Of a stretch of 7,528 nucleotides of DNA, positions 1 to 5,010 are shown piece after piece. The notes under the pieces are model-generated. The model worked only from the letters and a program-made list of their open reading frames with translations, was not told the DNA's origin and did not search any database. Origin of the DNA: JBBTRN01 sp038065175 (GTDB lineage Bacteria; Patescibacteriota; Doudnabacteria; UBA920); the NCBI GenBank assembly GCA_038065175.1, contig JBBTRN010000046.1, positions 1 to 7,528 of the forward strand, written 5' to 3'. The translations under genes and the position numbers were made by a program. How positions within the stretch are numbered: the first letter of the stretch is position 1; every line of letters starts with the position of its first letter.

Positions 1-1
1 G

Positions 2-517
2 TTTTATTTTATGAATGACGCCATGGTGACTATGTTTAGTTTTATGCCCATTTTCGCCCATACAACGCTTGGGATTCCCTTTAAAGAGCTGACACTTTTA
101 CTTCTAGGAGTCCAAATTATTGCTTTCCCAGCAGCCTGGTTTTCTGGCTGGCTGTCAGACAAAATTGGCCAAAAGCCAATTTTGCTCACAACTTTGGCAG
201 GTTGGTTTGCGCTTACTACGGTAATATTTTTCAGCCAAGCGCCCTGGCATTTTTATATTGCGGCTCTATTCGGAGGATTGGTCATAGGCTCTTCCCAGGG
301 AGCGGCCAGAGCTTGGATGACCAAACTCGTGCCCGAAGAAAAGCGCTCGGAATTTTTCGGCTTTAACGGTTTTGCTTCCAAAATTTCTGCTACCACCGGC
401 CCGGTAATTTTTGGCGCTTTGGCGTCTTTTACCGGGAACCAGCGCTGGGGTGTATTAGCCATGTTGCCGTTTTTTGTAGTATCTTTCGTTATTTTTAGTA
501 AAATAAAAGAAACTTAA
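2..517 (+). CDS. MFS transporter, UMF1/Atg22-like family, C-terminal part (5' end outside window)
   Basis: The frame is open from the first bases of the window, so this is the last 171 residues of a larger membrane transporter. The opening residues FYFMNDAMVTMFSF match the FLYNDG-type transmembrane helix of the UMF1 (Atg22-like) branch of the major facilitator superfamily. The following loop GWLSDKIGQKPIL fits MFS motif A (G-x3-D-x2-G-x-K/R), which sits between two helices on the cytoplasmic side. Four to five further hydrophobic helices follow, and the protein ends with a short basic tail (FSKIKET). Substrate cannot be told: family members are described as amino-acid or small-molecule exporters in the membrane. 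An ATG at position 11 is open but would start inside a conserved helix, so it is not the true start. The next gene begins 9 bases after the stop, suggesting cotranscription. Confidence 0.8.
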   Translation, partial: FYFMNDAMVTMFSFMPIFAHTTLGIPFKELTLLLLGVQIIAFPAAWFSGWLSDKIGQKPILLTTLAGWFALTTVIFFSQAPWHFYIAALFGGLVIGSSQGAARAWMTKLVPEEKRSEFFGFNGFASKISATTGPVIFGALASFTGNQRWGVLAMLPFFVVSFVIFSKIKET

Positions 518-526
518 TCTTCTCAT

Positions 527-862
527 ATGAAAGAATCTGAACAGTTGCCAAAAGAAAAATACCCCAGTCGAAGACAGCTGTTAAACAACCTTGCTAAAGG
601 GGCGGGGATAGGCGCTGGAATACTTCTATTAAACGAATTAATCAATCCCCAGGACAAAACTCAAAACATTGATATGATTGTAAACCAACTTTCCCAAGAG
701 TTTCAGGTGGCGCCTTGGGCATTACTCAATGAACTAAAACAACTCCACCAAAAACCAGAAGGCTCGGCACTTACCCTAACTCACCCGAAAACCCAGCGAA
801 AATACCAAATCTTTTTTTCAGAGGGAAAATTGAAAATTGAAGAAAATAATAGCCGAATTTAA
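527..862 (+). CDS. Small protein with twin-arginine-like N-terminal anchor, function unknown
   Basis: A 111-residue protein that I do not recognise. Residues 1-16 are polar and basic and end in SRRQLL, which resembles the twin-arginine motif (S/T-R-R-x-F/L-L). It is followed by a moderately hydrophobic Gly/Ala/Leu stretch at about 22-38 (LAKGAGIGAGILLL), as in Tat signal peptides. No AxA cleavage site is evident, so it could be an uncleaved anchor. The rest is soluble in character: a helical segment at 47-75 (NIDMIVNQLSQEFQ...) and a possible beta-hairpin at 81-107 (ALTLTHPKTQRKYQIFFSEGKLKI). It starts 9 bases after the transporter stop with no Shine-Dalgarno sequence, so translation may depend on the upstream gene. 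Tat export is an inference from the motif only; an ordinary single-pass anchor is equally possible. Confidence 0.65.
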   Translation: MKESEQLPKEKYPSRRQLLNNLAKGAGIGAGILLLNELINPQDKTQNIDMIVNQLSQEFQVAPWALLNELKQLHQKPEGSALTLTHPKTQRKYQIFFSEGKLKIEENNSRI

Positions 863-890
863 TTTTTTTATATATTAATTATAACAAAAG

Positions 891-1226
891 TTGATTAATA
901 AATTATTAGCTAGTCTTTTATTCGTTTGCCATTTAATAATAGTATTTATTATTCTTTTTGGTTGGGCTTTTCCCTATATTTCATCAGTTTATTTGATAAT
1001 CCTCATCGCGACTTTCCTTTCCGAAACAATTTTAGGCTATTGCCCTTTAACCAAATGGGAATTCCTTTTGCGTAAAAAGCTAGAGCCAAACTTAAATTAC
1101 GATTATTCTTTTTTAAACTATTACGGCTATAAACTTATTGGTGATAAATTTCCAACTAAAATCATCCGCCCCGCTGCTTTAGTGTTTTTGATTTCATCAC
1201 TAATTATTTTCTTTATCAAAAAATAA
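891..1226 (+). CDS. DUF2784-like integral membrane protein
   Basis: A 111-residue membrane protein with three hydrophobic segments (about 4-24, 29-49 and 92-108). The segment ILGYCPLTKWEFLLRKKL at 47-64 carries the CPLT-x2-E-x2-LR signature I associate with DUF2784, a small membrane family of unknown function, and His14 in the first helix fits that family's conserved N-terminal His. The start is TTG at 891. It is effectively forced: there is an in-frame stop at 882-884, and the predicted protein has no internal methionine to offer an ATG. The gap to the previous gene is 28 AT-rich bases, and the next gene starts 3 bases after this stop, which supports an operon with the following membrane protein. 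The family call rests on one motif and overall shape. Confidence 0.65.
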   Translation: MINKLLASLLFVCHLIIVFIILFGWAFPYISSVYLIILIATFLSETILGYCPLTKWEFLLRKKLEPNLNYDYSFLNYYGYKLIGDKFPTKIIRPAALVFLISSLIIFFIKK

Positions 1227-1229
1227 TTT

Positions 1230-1685
1230 ATGCTCACTACCGCTCATTTACTCACCGGGGCCGCTGTTGGTAAAATTACCGGCAATGTATTTTTGGCAAT
1301 ACCCCTGGCTTTTTTACTCCACTATATTTTGGACGCGATTCCACACTGGAATCAAAAACCGGTTTTAGGGTATAAAGAGTCTGGATTTAACGGGGCGGTT
1401 AAAGCTGATTTATTTATAAAGGCTACGGAACCTGCTTTGGGGCTCGTATTAACCACATATTTAATCTTTACCCAAAATCAAAATATTATTTTAGCCATGG
1501 TATTAGGGGCGTTCTTCGGATGGTTTCCGGATTTACTGGTTTTTTTACGCTGGAAATACGGACTTAAACTCCCGCGCCCAATAGCATATTTTGAAACCAC
1601 ACTTCACAAACATACTACTTTCAAAAAAGGCATCTTTTGGCAAATAGTATTTTGTGGAATTGCCATCTATATTTTGGCAGCATAA
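1230..1685 (+). CDS. YdjM-like (PF04307-type) membrane protein, putative metal-dependent hydrolase fold
   Basis: A 151-residue membrane protein. The N-terminus TTAHLLTGAAVG (His6), the segment HYILDAIPHW (His31, Asp35, His39), the GWFPDLL motif (Pro100, Asp101) and a late His pair (TLHKHT, 126-128) follow the layout of the YdjM/DUF457 family. Those proteins carry conserved His and Asp residues at membrane edges and are annotated as putative membrane-bound metal-dependent hydrolases. Hydrophobic segments lie at about 18-35, 67-82, 86-106 and 134-150. No substrate is established for the family in this context. The gene starts 3 bases after the preceding stop and has no clear ribosome binding site, so it is likely translated with its upstream neighbour. 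It is the last gene before the repeat-rich gap region. The family assignment is moderate and any enzymatic activity is unproven. Confidence 0.6.
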   Translation: MLTTAHLLTGAAVGKITGNVFLAIPLAFLLHYILDAIPHWNQKPVLGYKESGFNGAVKADLFIKATEPALGLVLTTYLIFTQNQNIILAMVLGAFFGWFPDLLVFLRWKYGLKLPRPIAYFETTLHKHTTFKKGIFWQIVFCGIAIYILAA

Positions 1686-1711
1686 TATAAATTCTAAACC
1701 AAAAAGAAGCT

Positions 1712-1732
1712 CCTCGCAGCATAGCTGCGAGG
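1712..1732. repeat. Perfect 9-bp hairpin, copy 1 of a palindromic repeat
   Basis: CCTCGCAGC and GCTGCGAGG form a perfect 9-bp stem around the 3-base loop ATA. The hairpin is followed by GTATCTG. A second hairpin with the same layout and nearly the same following bases (GTATTTG) lies at 1809-1828. No T-run follows, so this is not a standard intrinsic terminator. It is more likely a REP-like dispersed palindrome. Confidence 0.75.
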
Positions 1733-1758
1733 TATCTGCGGAATTCTCCGAAGCCTTC

Positions 1759-1794
1759 AACCCTGCTTCGTCCGTCCNNNNNNNNNNCAGGGTT
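1759..1794. repeat. Inverted repeat interrupted by the assembly gap
   Basis: AACCCTG at 1759-1765 and CAGGGTT at 1788-1794 are exact reverse complements on either side of the Ns. The left arm continues with CTTCGTCCGTCC up to the gap. If the palindrome continued, the missing bases would include the complement of that stretch, so the gap lies in the loop or upper stem of a GC-rich hairpin. Confidence 0.5.
1778..1787. other. Assembly gap (10 Ns)
   Basis: Ten consecutive Ns. A run of exactly ten is a common placeholder for a scaffold join of unknown length, so the real distance here may differ. It lies in the non-coding repeat region between the YdjM-like gene and rarA and interrupts no credible gene. 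Confidence 0.95.
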
Positions 1795-1808
1795 CTCCTC
1801 GCCTTCAT

Positions 1809-1828
1809 CCCCGCAGCAAGCTACGGGG
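1809..1828. repeat. Hairpin, copy 2 of the palindromic repeat
   Basis: CCCCG and CGGGG pair, followed inward by one C/A mismatch and an AG/CT pair around a four-base loop. The order CC-C-CGCAGC, then GCT-CGGGG, then GTATTTG parallels the hairpin at 1712-1732, which suggests one repeat family. Its tail (TTGGCG, 1832-1837) could serve as a -35 element for rarA. Confidence 0.6.
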
Positions 1829-1831
1829 TAT

Positions 1832-1864
1832 TTGGCGAAAGAGAATAAATGTATATGATAAAAT
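1832..1864 (+). promoter_or_regulatory. Putative rarA promoter giving a leaderless or near-leaderless mRNA
   Basis: Two overlapping readings are possible. TGATAAAAT at 1856-1864 is an extended -10 (TG-n-TAAAAT), which would place the transcription start on or next to the ATG at 1871. Alternatively TTGGCG (1832-1837) is separated by 16 bases from TATGAT (1854-1859), with a start near 1866. Either way almost no 5' leader remains, and no Shine-Dalgarno sequence is present. Confidence 0.55.
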
Positions 1865-1870
1865 GATTTT

Positions 1871-3067
1871 ATGGAGCCATTAGCGAACAAAATTAGGCCG
1901 GTTGATTTATCAAATTTTGTCGGCCAAAAACATTTGGTGGGGGAGGGCAAGCCTTTAAAACAAGCGATTGAAAACCGCTATTTGTTTAGTTTTATTTTGT
2001 GGGGCCCGCCGGGGGTGGGTAAGACCACGCTGGCCCGCATCTACGCGAAAAGTTTGGAGGCGGATTATTATGAATTGTCCGCGGTGAGCGCGGGGAAAGA
2101 GGATATACGCAAAATAATTACAAATGACGAATTCCAAATTTCAAATGGCAAACCTAAGATTCTTTTTTTAGACGAAATTCACCGTTTTAACAAAGCCCAA
2201 CAGGATTTTTTACTGCCCTTTGTGGAGAGGGGCGAGCTTTATTTAATTGGCGCGACCACGGAAAACCCTTCCTTTGAAGTAATAGCGCCCTTGCTTTCCC
2301 GTACCCGTGTGTTTGTTTTAAATGAATTGAATGAAAACGAAATGGCAATTATTATTAAGCGTGCTTTGGGTGGCATATTCGCACGAATTAGCCACCAGGA
2401 GGAATCAATATCAAAAGAAGCAAGTGACTGGCTAATAAAAATGGCAAACGGCGACGCGAGGCAAGCCCTTACAATGATAGATGCTTGTGTGCAGCTGTAC
2501 GGCAAAATCGATATGGATAGCTTAAAACAAACCCTACAGTCCAAACATTTGCGCTACGACAAGGCCGGGGAGGAACACTACAATACCATTAGCGCGTTCA
2601 TAAAAAGTATGCGCGCCAGCCAACCGGACACGGCTTTATATTATCTCGCCCGCATGGTGGAAGCCGGCGAGGACCCTTTGTTTATTGCCCGTAGGATGGT
2701 AATTTTCGCAAGCGAGGACATTGGCCTGGCGCAACCGACTGCGCTGGTTGTGGCCAATGCCGTGTTCCGTGCCTGCGAAACCATAGGCTACCCCGAATGC
2801 GCTATAAATTTAGCCCACGGCGTTGCTTACTTATCGCAAGCAAAGAAGGATAGATCAGCTTACGCAGCTTATTTATCCGCAGCGGGTGATGTAAAAGAGC
2901 GCGGCAATCTGCCTGTGCCCTTGAAAATCAGGAACGCACCGACTAAGCTAATGAAGGATTTGGGTTATGGAAAAGCGTACGAGAAATACCCGGATTCTAA
3001 CAATGATGATAATAGTAACAATAACTATCTTCCCGAAGAATTAAAAGGTAAAAAATATTTGACATAA
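1871..3067 (+). CDS. rarA: Replication-associated recombination protein RarA (MgsA/WRNIP1 family AAA+ ATPase)
   Basis: A 398-residue AAA+ ATPase. Visible motifs are Walker A GPPGVGKTT (45-53), Walker B ILFLDEIHRFNK (97-108), sensor 1 GATTENPSFEV (127-137), the arginine-finger segment LLSRTRVF (141-148) and a sensor 2-type NGDARQAL (193-200). The C-terminal half carries MgsA hallmarks, including RMVEAGEDPLFIARRMVIFASEDIGLA (261-286 region). Family members are DNA-dependent ATPases that form tetramers and act at stalled replication forks and in recombination. The protein is shorter than typical bacterial RarA (about 420-450 residues): it stops just after LPEELKGKKYLT, and the usual C-terminal extension is absent. 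An Asn/Asp-rich stretch (PDSNNDDNSNNN) precedes that tail. The start at 1871 has no Shine-Dalgarno sequence and fits leaderless translation. Its last codons are duplicated at 3753-3786, beyond the toxin-antitoxin genes. Confidence 0.95.
   Translation: MEPLANKIRPVDLSNFVGQKHLVGEGKPLKQAIENRYLFSFILWGPPGVGKTTLARIYAKSLEADYYELSAVSAGKEDIRKIITNDEFQISNGKPKILFLDEIHRFNKAQQDFLLPFVERGELYLIGATTENPSFEVIAPLLSRTRVFVLNELNENEMAIIIKRALGGIFARISHQEESISKEASDWLIKMANGDARQALTMIDACVQLYGKIDMDSLKQTLQSKHLRYDKAGEEHYNTISAFIKSMRASQPDTALYYLARMVEAGEDPLFIARRMVIFASEDIGLAQPTALVVANAVFRACETIGYPECAINLAHGVAYLSQAKKDRSAYAAYLSAAGDVKERGNLPVPLKIRNAPTKLMKDLGYGKAYEKYPDSNNDDNSNNNYLPEELKGKKYLT
3027..3060 (+). repeat. Direct repeat, copy 1: 3' end of rarA (attL-like)
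   Basis: These 34 bases form the end of the rarA coding sequence. They match 3753-3786 at 30 of 34 positions, including 16 consecutive identical bases (CCGAAGAATTAAAAGG) and a further nine (AAAAAATAT). The two copies are 726 bases apart and enclose the toxin-antitoxin genes. Confidence 0.85.
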
Positions 3068-3097
3068 ATATTACACTGTATTATTATACTATTACAG
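3059..3097 (+). promoter_or_regulatory. Putative promoter/operator of the toxin-antitoxin module
   Basis: A consensus -35 hexamer TTGACA (3059-3064) overlaps the last rarA codons, and TATACT (3085-3090) is a good -10, but the spacer is 20 bases, longer than optimal. An imperfect palindrome with arms CTGTA (3076-3080) and TACAG (3093-3097) is centred on the -10. Ribbon-helix-helix antitoxins typically repress their own promoter by binding such a site. The role is inferred. Confidence 0.4.
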
Positions 3098-3114
3098 AAT
3101 ATTAATAAAAAATC

Positions 3115-3354
3115 ATGCCGACGATTCAACGAGAAAAAACCGCCGTTTTAAGCGTCTCTTTACCAAAAAACCTCTTGAAGAGCGCAAAAAACTTTGCTAG
3201 AGAGGAAAATATTACCGTAAGTCAATTAGTAACCAAAGCTCTCAAAGGTTATGTTTTCATTGAAGAATGGAGTAAGCTTAGGCGGGCCTTCAGACCTCTT
3301 TCTAGGAAACTTAAAATCAAAAGCGACGAAGACGTAGAAAGAATATTTGGTTAA
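3115..3354 (+). CDS. Ribbon-helix-helix (CopG/Arc-type) antitoxin
   Basis: A 79-residue basic protein. The N-terminal part has the ribbon-helix-helix pattern: a short beta strand (AVLSVSLPKNLL, about 10-21), helix 1 (KSAKNFAREENI) and a turn into helix 2 beginning TVSQLVTKALKGYVF. Such proteins bind operator DNA as dimers through the strand, and their C-terminal tail wraps the partner toxin. Here the tail from about residue 50 (EEWSKLRRAF... to DVERIFG) is charged and probably contacts the PIN toxin. The toxin gene starts 2 bases after this stop, the standard antitoxin-first arrangement. The start ATG lacks a Shine-Dalgarno sequence. Family naming beyond RHH is not possible from sequence alone. 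Confidence 0.8.
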   Translation: MPTIQREKTAVLSVSLPKNLLKSAKNFAREENITVSQLVTKALKGYVFIEEWSKLRRAFRPLSRKLKIKSDEDVERIFG

Positions 3355-3356
3355 AT

Positions 3357-3770
3357 ATGAGATTAGTCTTAGACACAAATATTTACATCGCCAGCCTCTT
3401 GTATGAGGGTTTGTGTTTTGATTTAATGCGCATAGTTTTTGACCAAGGCAGTGGGCATGAAGTATATACTTCTAACCCTATTTTGGTTGAAATTTACAAT
3501 AAGATTGCTTCCAAAAAAGAACAAATAAGCAGTAATAGTGTGGAATGGCTGATTTTCCAGATTAAAAACTTTACTTTAAGAACAGCCCCGAAAGAGAAAA
3601 TTTTTGCGGTCAAAAGAGACCCTTCCGACAACAAAATACTTGAATGCGCTGTGTCTGCACGGGCTGATTTGATTATTACAATGGATAAAGATTTGCTCAA
3701 ACTCAAATCTTTCCGAGGTACGGGTATTATTCATCCCAAAACCTTTCTATACATGTTGCCGAAGAATTAA
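3357..3770 (+). CDS. PIN-domain toxin (VapC-like; COG1569-type putative RNase)
   Basis: A 137-residue PIN-domain protein. Visible acidic active-site candidates are Asp6 (VLDTNIYIASLL), Glu45 (PILVEIYNKI), Asp88 and Asp91 (RDPSDNKILECA) and Asp110 or Asp112 (ITMDKDLL). The DPSDNKILECAVSARADLIITMDKDLLKL stretch is characteristic of the 'toxin component, PIN family' group. PIN toxins are Mg2+-dependent endoribonucleases that block translation when their antitoxin is lost. The gene follows the RHH antitoxin by 2 bases and should be cotranscribed with it. Family proteins normally end soon after the GIIHPKTFL-type motif. Here the last residues (MLPKN) are encoded by the duplicated rarA end in a different frame, so the toxin's C-terminus appears to have been set by the insertion junction. 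All catalytic residues seem present, so it is probably functional. Confidence 0.85.
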   Translation: MRLVLDTNIYIASLLYEGLCFDLMRIVFDQGSGHEVYTSNPILVEIYNKIASKKEQISSNSVEWLIFQIKNFTLRTAPKEKIFAVKRDPSDNKILECAVSARADLIITMDKDLLKLKSFRGTGIIHPKTFLYMLPKN

Positions 3771-3786
3771 AAGGCAAAAAATATCT
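3753..3786 (+). repeat. Direct repeat, copy 2: displaced rarA 3' end (attR-like)
   Basis: This matches the end of rarA at 30 of 34 bases. In the rarA frame it reads HVAEELKGKKYLI and reaches TAG at 3791-3793, at the same relative place as the rarA stop, but it has no upstream rarA sequence. It overlaps the last codons of the toxin gene in another frame. Confidence 0.85.
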
Positions 3787-3800
3787 TATCTAGCTCGAGT

Positions 3801-3869
3801 CCTTTTGCATTACTGTGCTAGCTTGCCCGTCCATAGCTTTAGCAACGGAGGGTACGCTGATGCAAAAGG
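3801..3869. repeat. 69-base imperfect hairpin element upstream of the hydrolase gene
   Basis: CCTTTTGCAT (3801-3810) and ATGCAAAAGG (3860-3869) are perfect 10-bp inverted arms. Inside them CCC-G-TCC at 3826-3832 pairs with GGAGGG at 3847-3852, with one bulged G, and GC pairs with GC around a TTTA loop (3838-3841). The whole region could fold into one long interrupted hairpin or a cruciform. It may be a small MITE- or REP-like element, or it may insulate the toxin genes from the hydrolase promoter. No T-run follows on the + strand. Confidence 0.65.
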
Positions 3870-3875
3870 TATAAA
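3870..3875 (+). promoter_or_regulatory. Putative -10 box of the hydrolase gene (leaderless)
   Basis: TATAAA begins one base after the hairpin arm ends, with only 7 bases between it and the ATG at 3883. The transcript would start on or next to the start codon. There is no recognisable -35 (the right arm of the hairpin occupies that space) and no Shine-Dalgarno sequence. Confidence 0.4.
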
Positions 3876-3882
3876 AAATTTT

Positions 3883-5010
3883 ATGGCGAAATTCATTACT
3901 GTAATAATCAGTTGCCTTTTGTTGGCTACGGCCTGCAATAACCAGGGTACGACTTTGGAAACAGCTGATTTATCTAAAATAAATAACAATACCAGCGAAG
4001 CCAAAGACTTACATCCGGTTTCCCTTCCCGCTTTAATGCAAAAACAGTTTAACGGCAGGGATTTGGCACTAGGAAAAGTACTGGATGATAATTCTGCCTA
4101 CACCCGCTACTATATAACTTATAAAAGTGGCTCATTAACTATTTCAGGAATTATGAACATTCCTAAAGGTACGCCGCCAATTGGCGGCTCCTCGACAGGC
4201 TCGGAGCCTGACGGCTGGCCGGTTTTGTTTTTGAACCATGGCCATATAGATACATCTGTTTATACTAACGGCAGGGGACTAAGACGGGAACAGGATTATT
4301 TTGCCCGCCACGGCTTTGCGGTTTTGCATAGCGATTACAGGAATCACGCGGAAAGCGACGACGACCCAAATTCCGAAAATAATTTCCGCTTAGGCTACAC
4401 CGAGGATGTAATTAACGCTGTGCTTGCGGTTCAAAATAGCAAACTAGATAGCTTAAGCAAAACCAAATTCGGCATGCTCGGCCACTCTATGGGCGGGGGG
4501 ATAACGCAAAATGTTTTAGTGGTTAAACCCGGGCTTATTAAAGCCGCAGTTTTGTACGCGTCCGTAAGTCCAAGGCAAAGCGATAACTTCGAGCGTTGGA
4601 CTTTAGGCAGAAGGCAAGTGTCAGAGCGGATAATGACGACCTACCCCGCTCCGGGCGAGGAGGTTTGTAACGGTCTGGTAGAGGGGATAAACCAAAAATA
4701 CCCAACACAACCTGACTATTTAATAAATGTCCAAACTTGGTGCGCGGGTGAAAAAAACTTGGAATTTTGGGACAATCTCTCGGCCGAGAATTTCTTTGAA
4801 AGAATTTCTGAACCTATGCTTTATTTCCACGGGGACAAAGACGACAGCGTGCCTTTTGAATGGAGTCAAAAAAGCCTAAAAAACCTTAAAGACTTGAATA
4901 AAAACGTTAGTCTGATAGAATACCGAGGACAACCTCATGAATTTACTCCGCCTACCTGGAACATATTTATGAATAAGTCTGCGGAATTTTTTAAACAAAA
5001 TTTAAAATGA
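3883..5010 (+). CDS. Secreted/lipoprotein alpha/beta hydrolase (S9 prolyl-oligopeptidase-like fold)
   Basis: A 375-residue protein. Residues 1-18 (MAKFITVIISCLLLATAC) form a signal peptide ending at Cys18 in a weak lipobox (ATAC), so it is probably a lipoprotein outside the membrane. The alpha/beta-hydrolase core shows the oxyanion segment FLNHGH, the nucleophile elbow GHSMGGG (Ser202), the acid in HGDKDDSVP (Asp320) and the catalytic His in GQPHEF (His352), so the triad is complete. The family resembles acylaminoacyl- or dipeptidyl-peptidase-type S9 hydrolases and esterases; the substrate is unknown. Two cysteines (262, 287) bracket an extra loop and could form a disulfide. Residues 97-111 (TPPIGGSSTGSEPDG) are encoded by palindromic DNA and look like an inserted linker. 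A TTG at 3805 is in frame but lies inside the upstream hairpin, so 3883 is preferred. The stop overlaps the next start (ATGA). Confidence 0.85.
   Translation: MAKFITVIISCLLLATACNNQGTTLETADLSKINNNTSEAKDLHPVSLPALMQKQFNGRDLALGKVLDDNSAYTRYYITYKSGSLTISGIMNIPKGTPPIGGSSTGSEPDGWPVLFLNHGHIDTSVYTNGRGLRREQDYFARHGFAVLHSDYRNHAESDDDPNSENNFRLGYTEDVINAVLAVQNSKLDSLSKTKFGMLGHSMGGGITQNVLVVKPGLIKAAVLYASVSPRQSDNFERWTLGRRQVSERIMTTYPAPGEEVCNGLVEGINQKYPTQPDYLINVQTWCAGEKNLEFWDNLSAENFFERISEPMLYFHGDKDDSVPFEWSQKSLKNLKDLNKNVSLIEYRGQPHEFTPPTWNIFMNKSAEFFKQNLK
4171..4215. repeat. Palindromic element inside the hydrolase coding sequence
   Basis: GCCGCCAATTGGCGGC (4173-4188) is a perfect 16-base palindrome. CAGGCT-CGG-AGCCTG (4196-4210) is a perfect hairpin with a 3-base loop, and GGCTCC (4186-4191) also pairs with GGAGCC (4203-4208). 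The 45-base span is in frame, GC-rich compared with its surroundings, and encodes residues 97-111, a Pro/Gly/Ser-rich linker before the first core strand. Confidence 0.7.

Noticed and set aside
1712..1732. Hairpin as intrinsic terminator of the upstream operon
   Set aside because: The stem is strong but no T-run follows, and a second related hairpin nearby points to a repeat family instead.
1545..1950. Two long minus-strand open frames and one plus-strand frame (1654-1848) crossing the assembly gap
   Set aside because: They read through the Ns, run over GC-rich palindromes and overlap well-supported genes on the + strand. Their translations have no recognisable features.
3805..3882. Upstream TTG start adding 26 residues to the hydrolase
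   Set aside because: It begins inside the left arm of the 69-base hairpin and would bury the signal peptide behind a polar stretch. The ATG at 3883 gives a normal lipoprotein-type N-terminus.
5007..5010. Possible recoding of TGA as Gly (code 25)
   Set aside because: The hydrolase ends in TGA at a point that fits its family length and overlaps the next start, and no gene contains an internal TGA. The standard bacterial code fits, although only one TGA stop is available as evidence.
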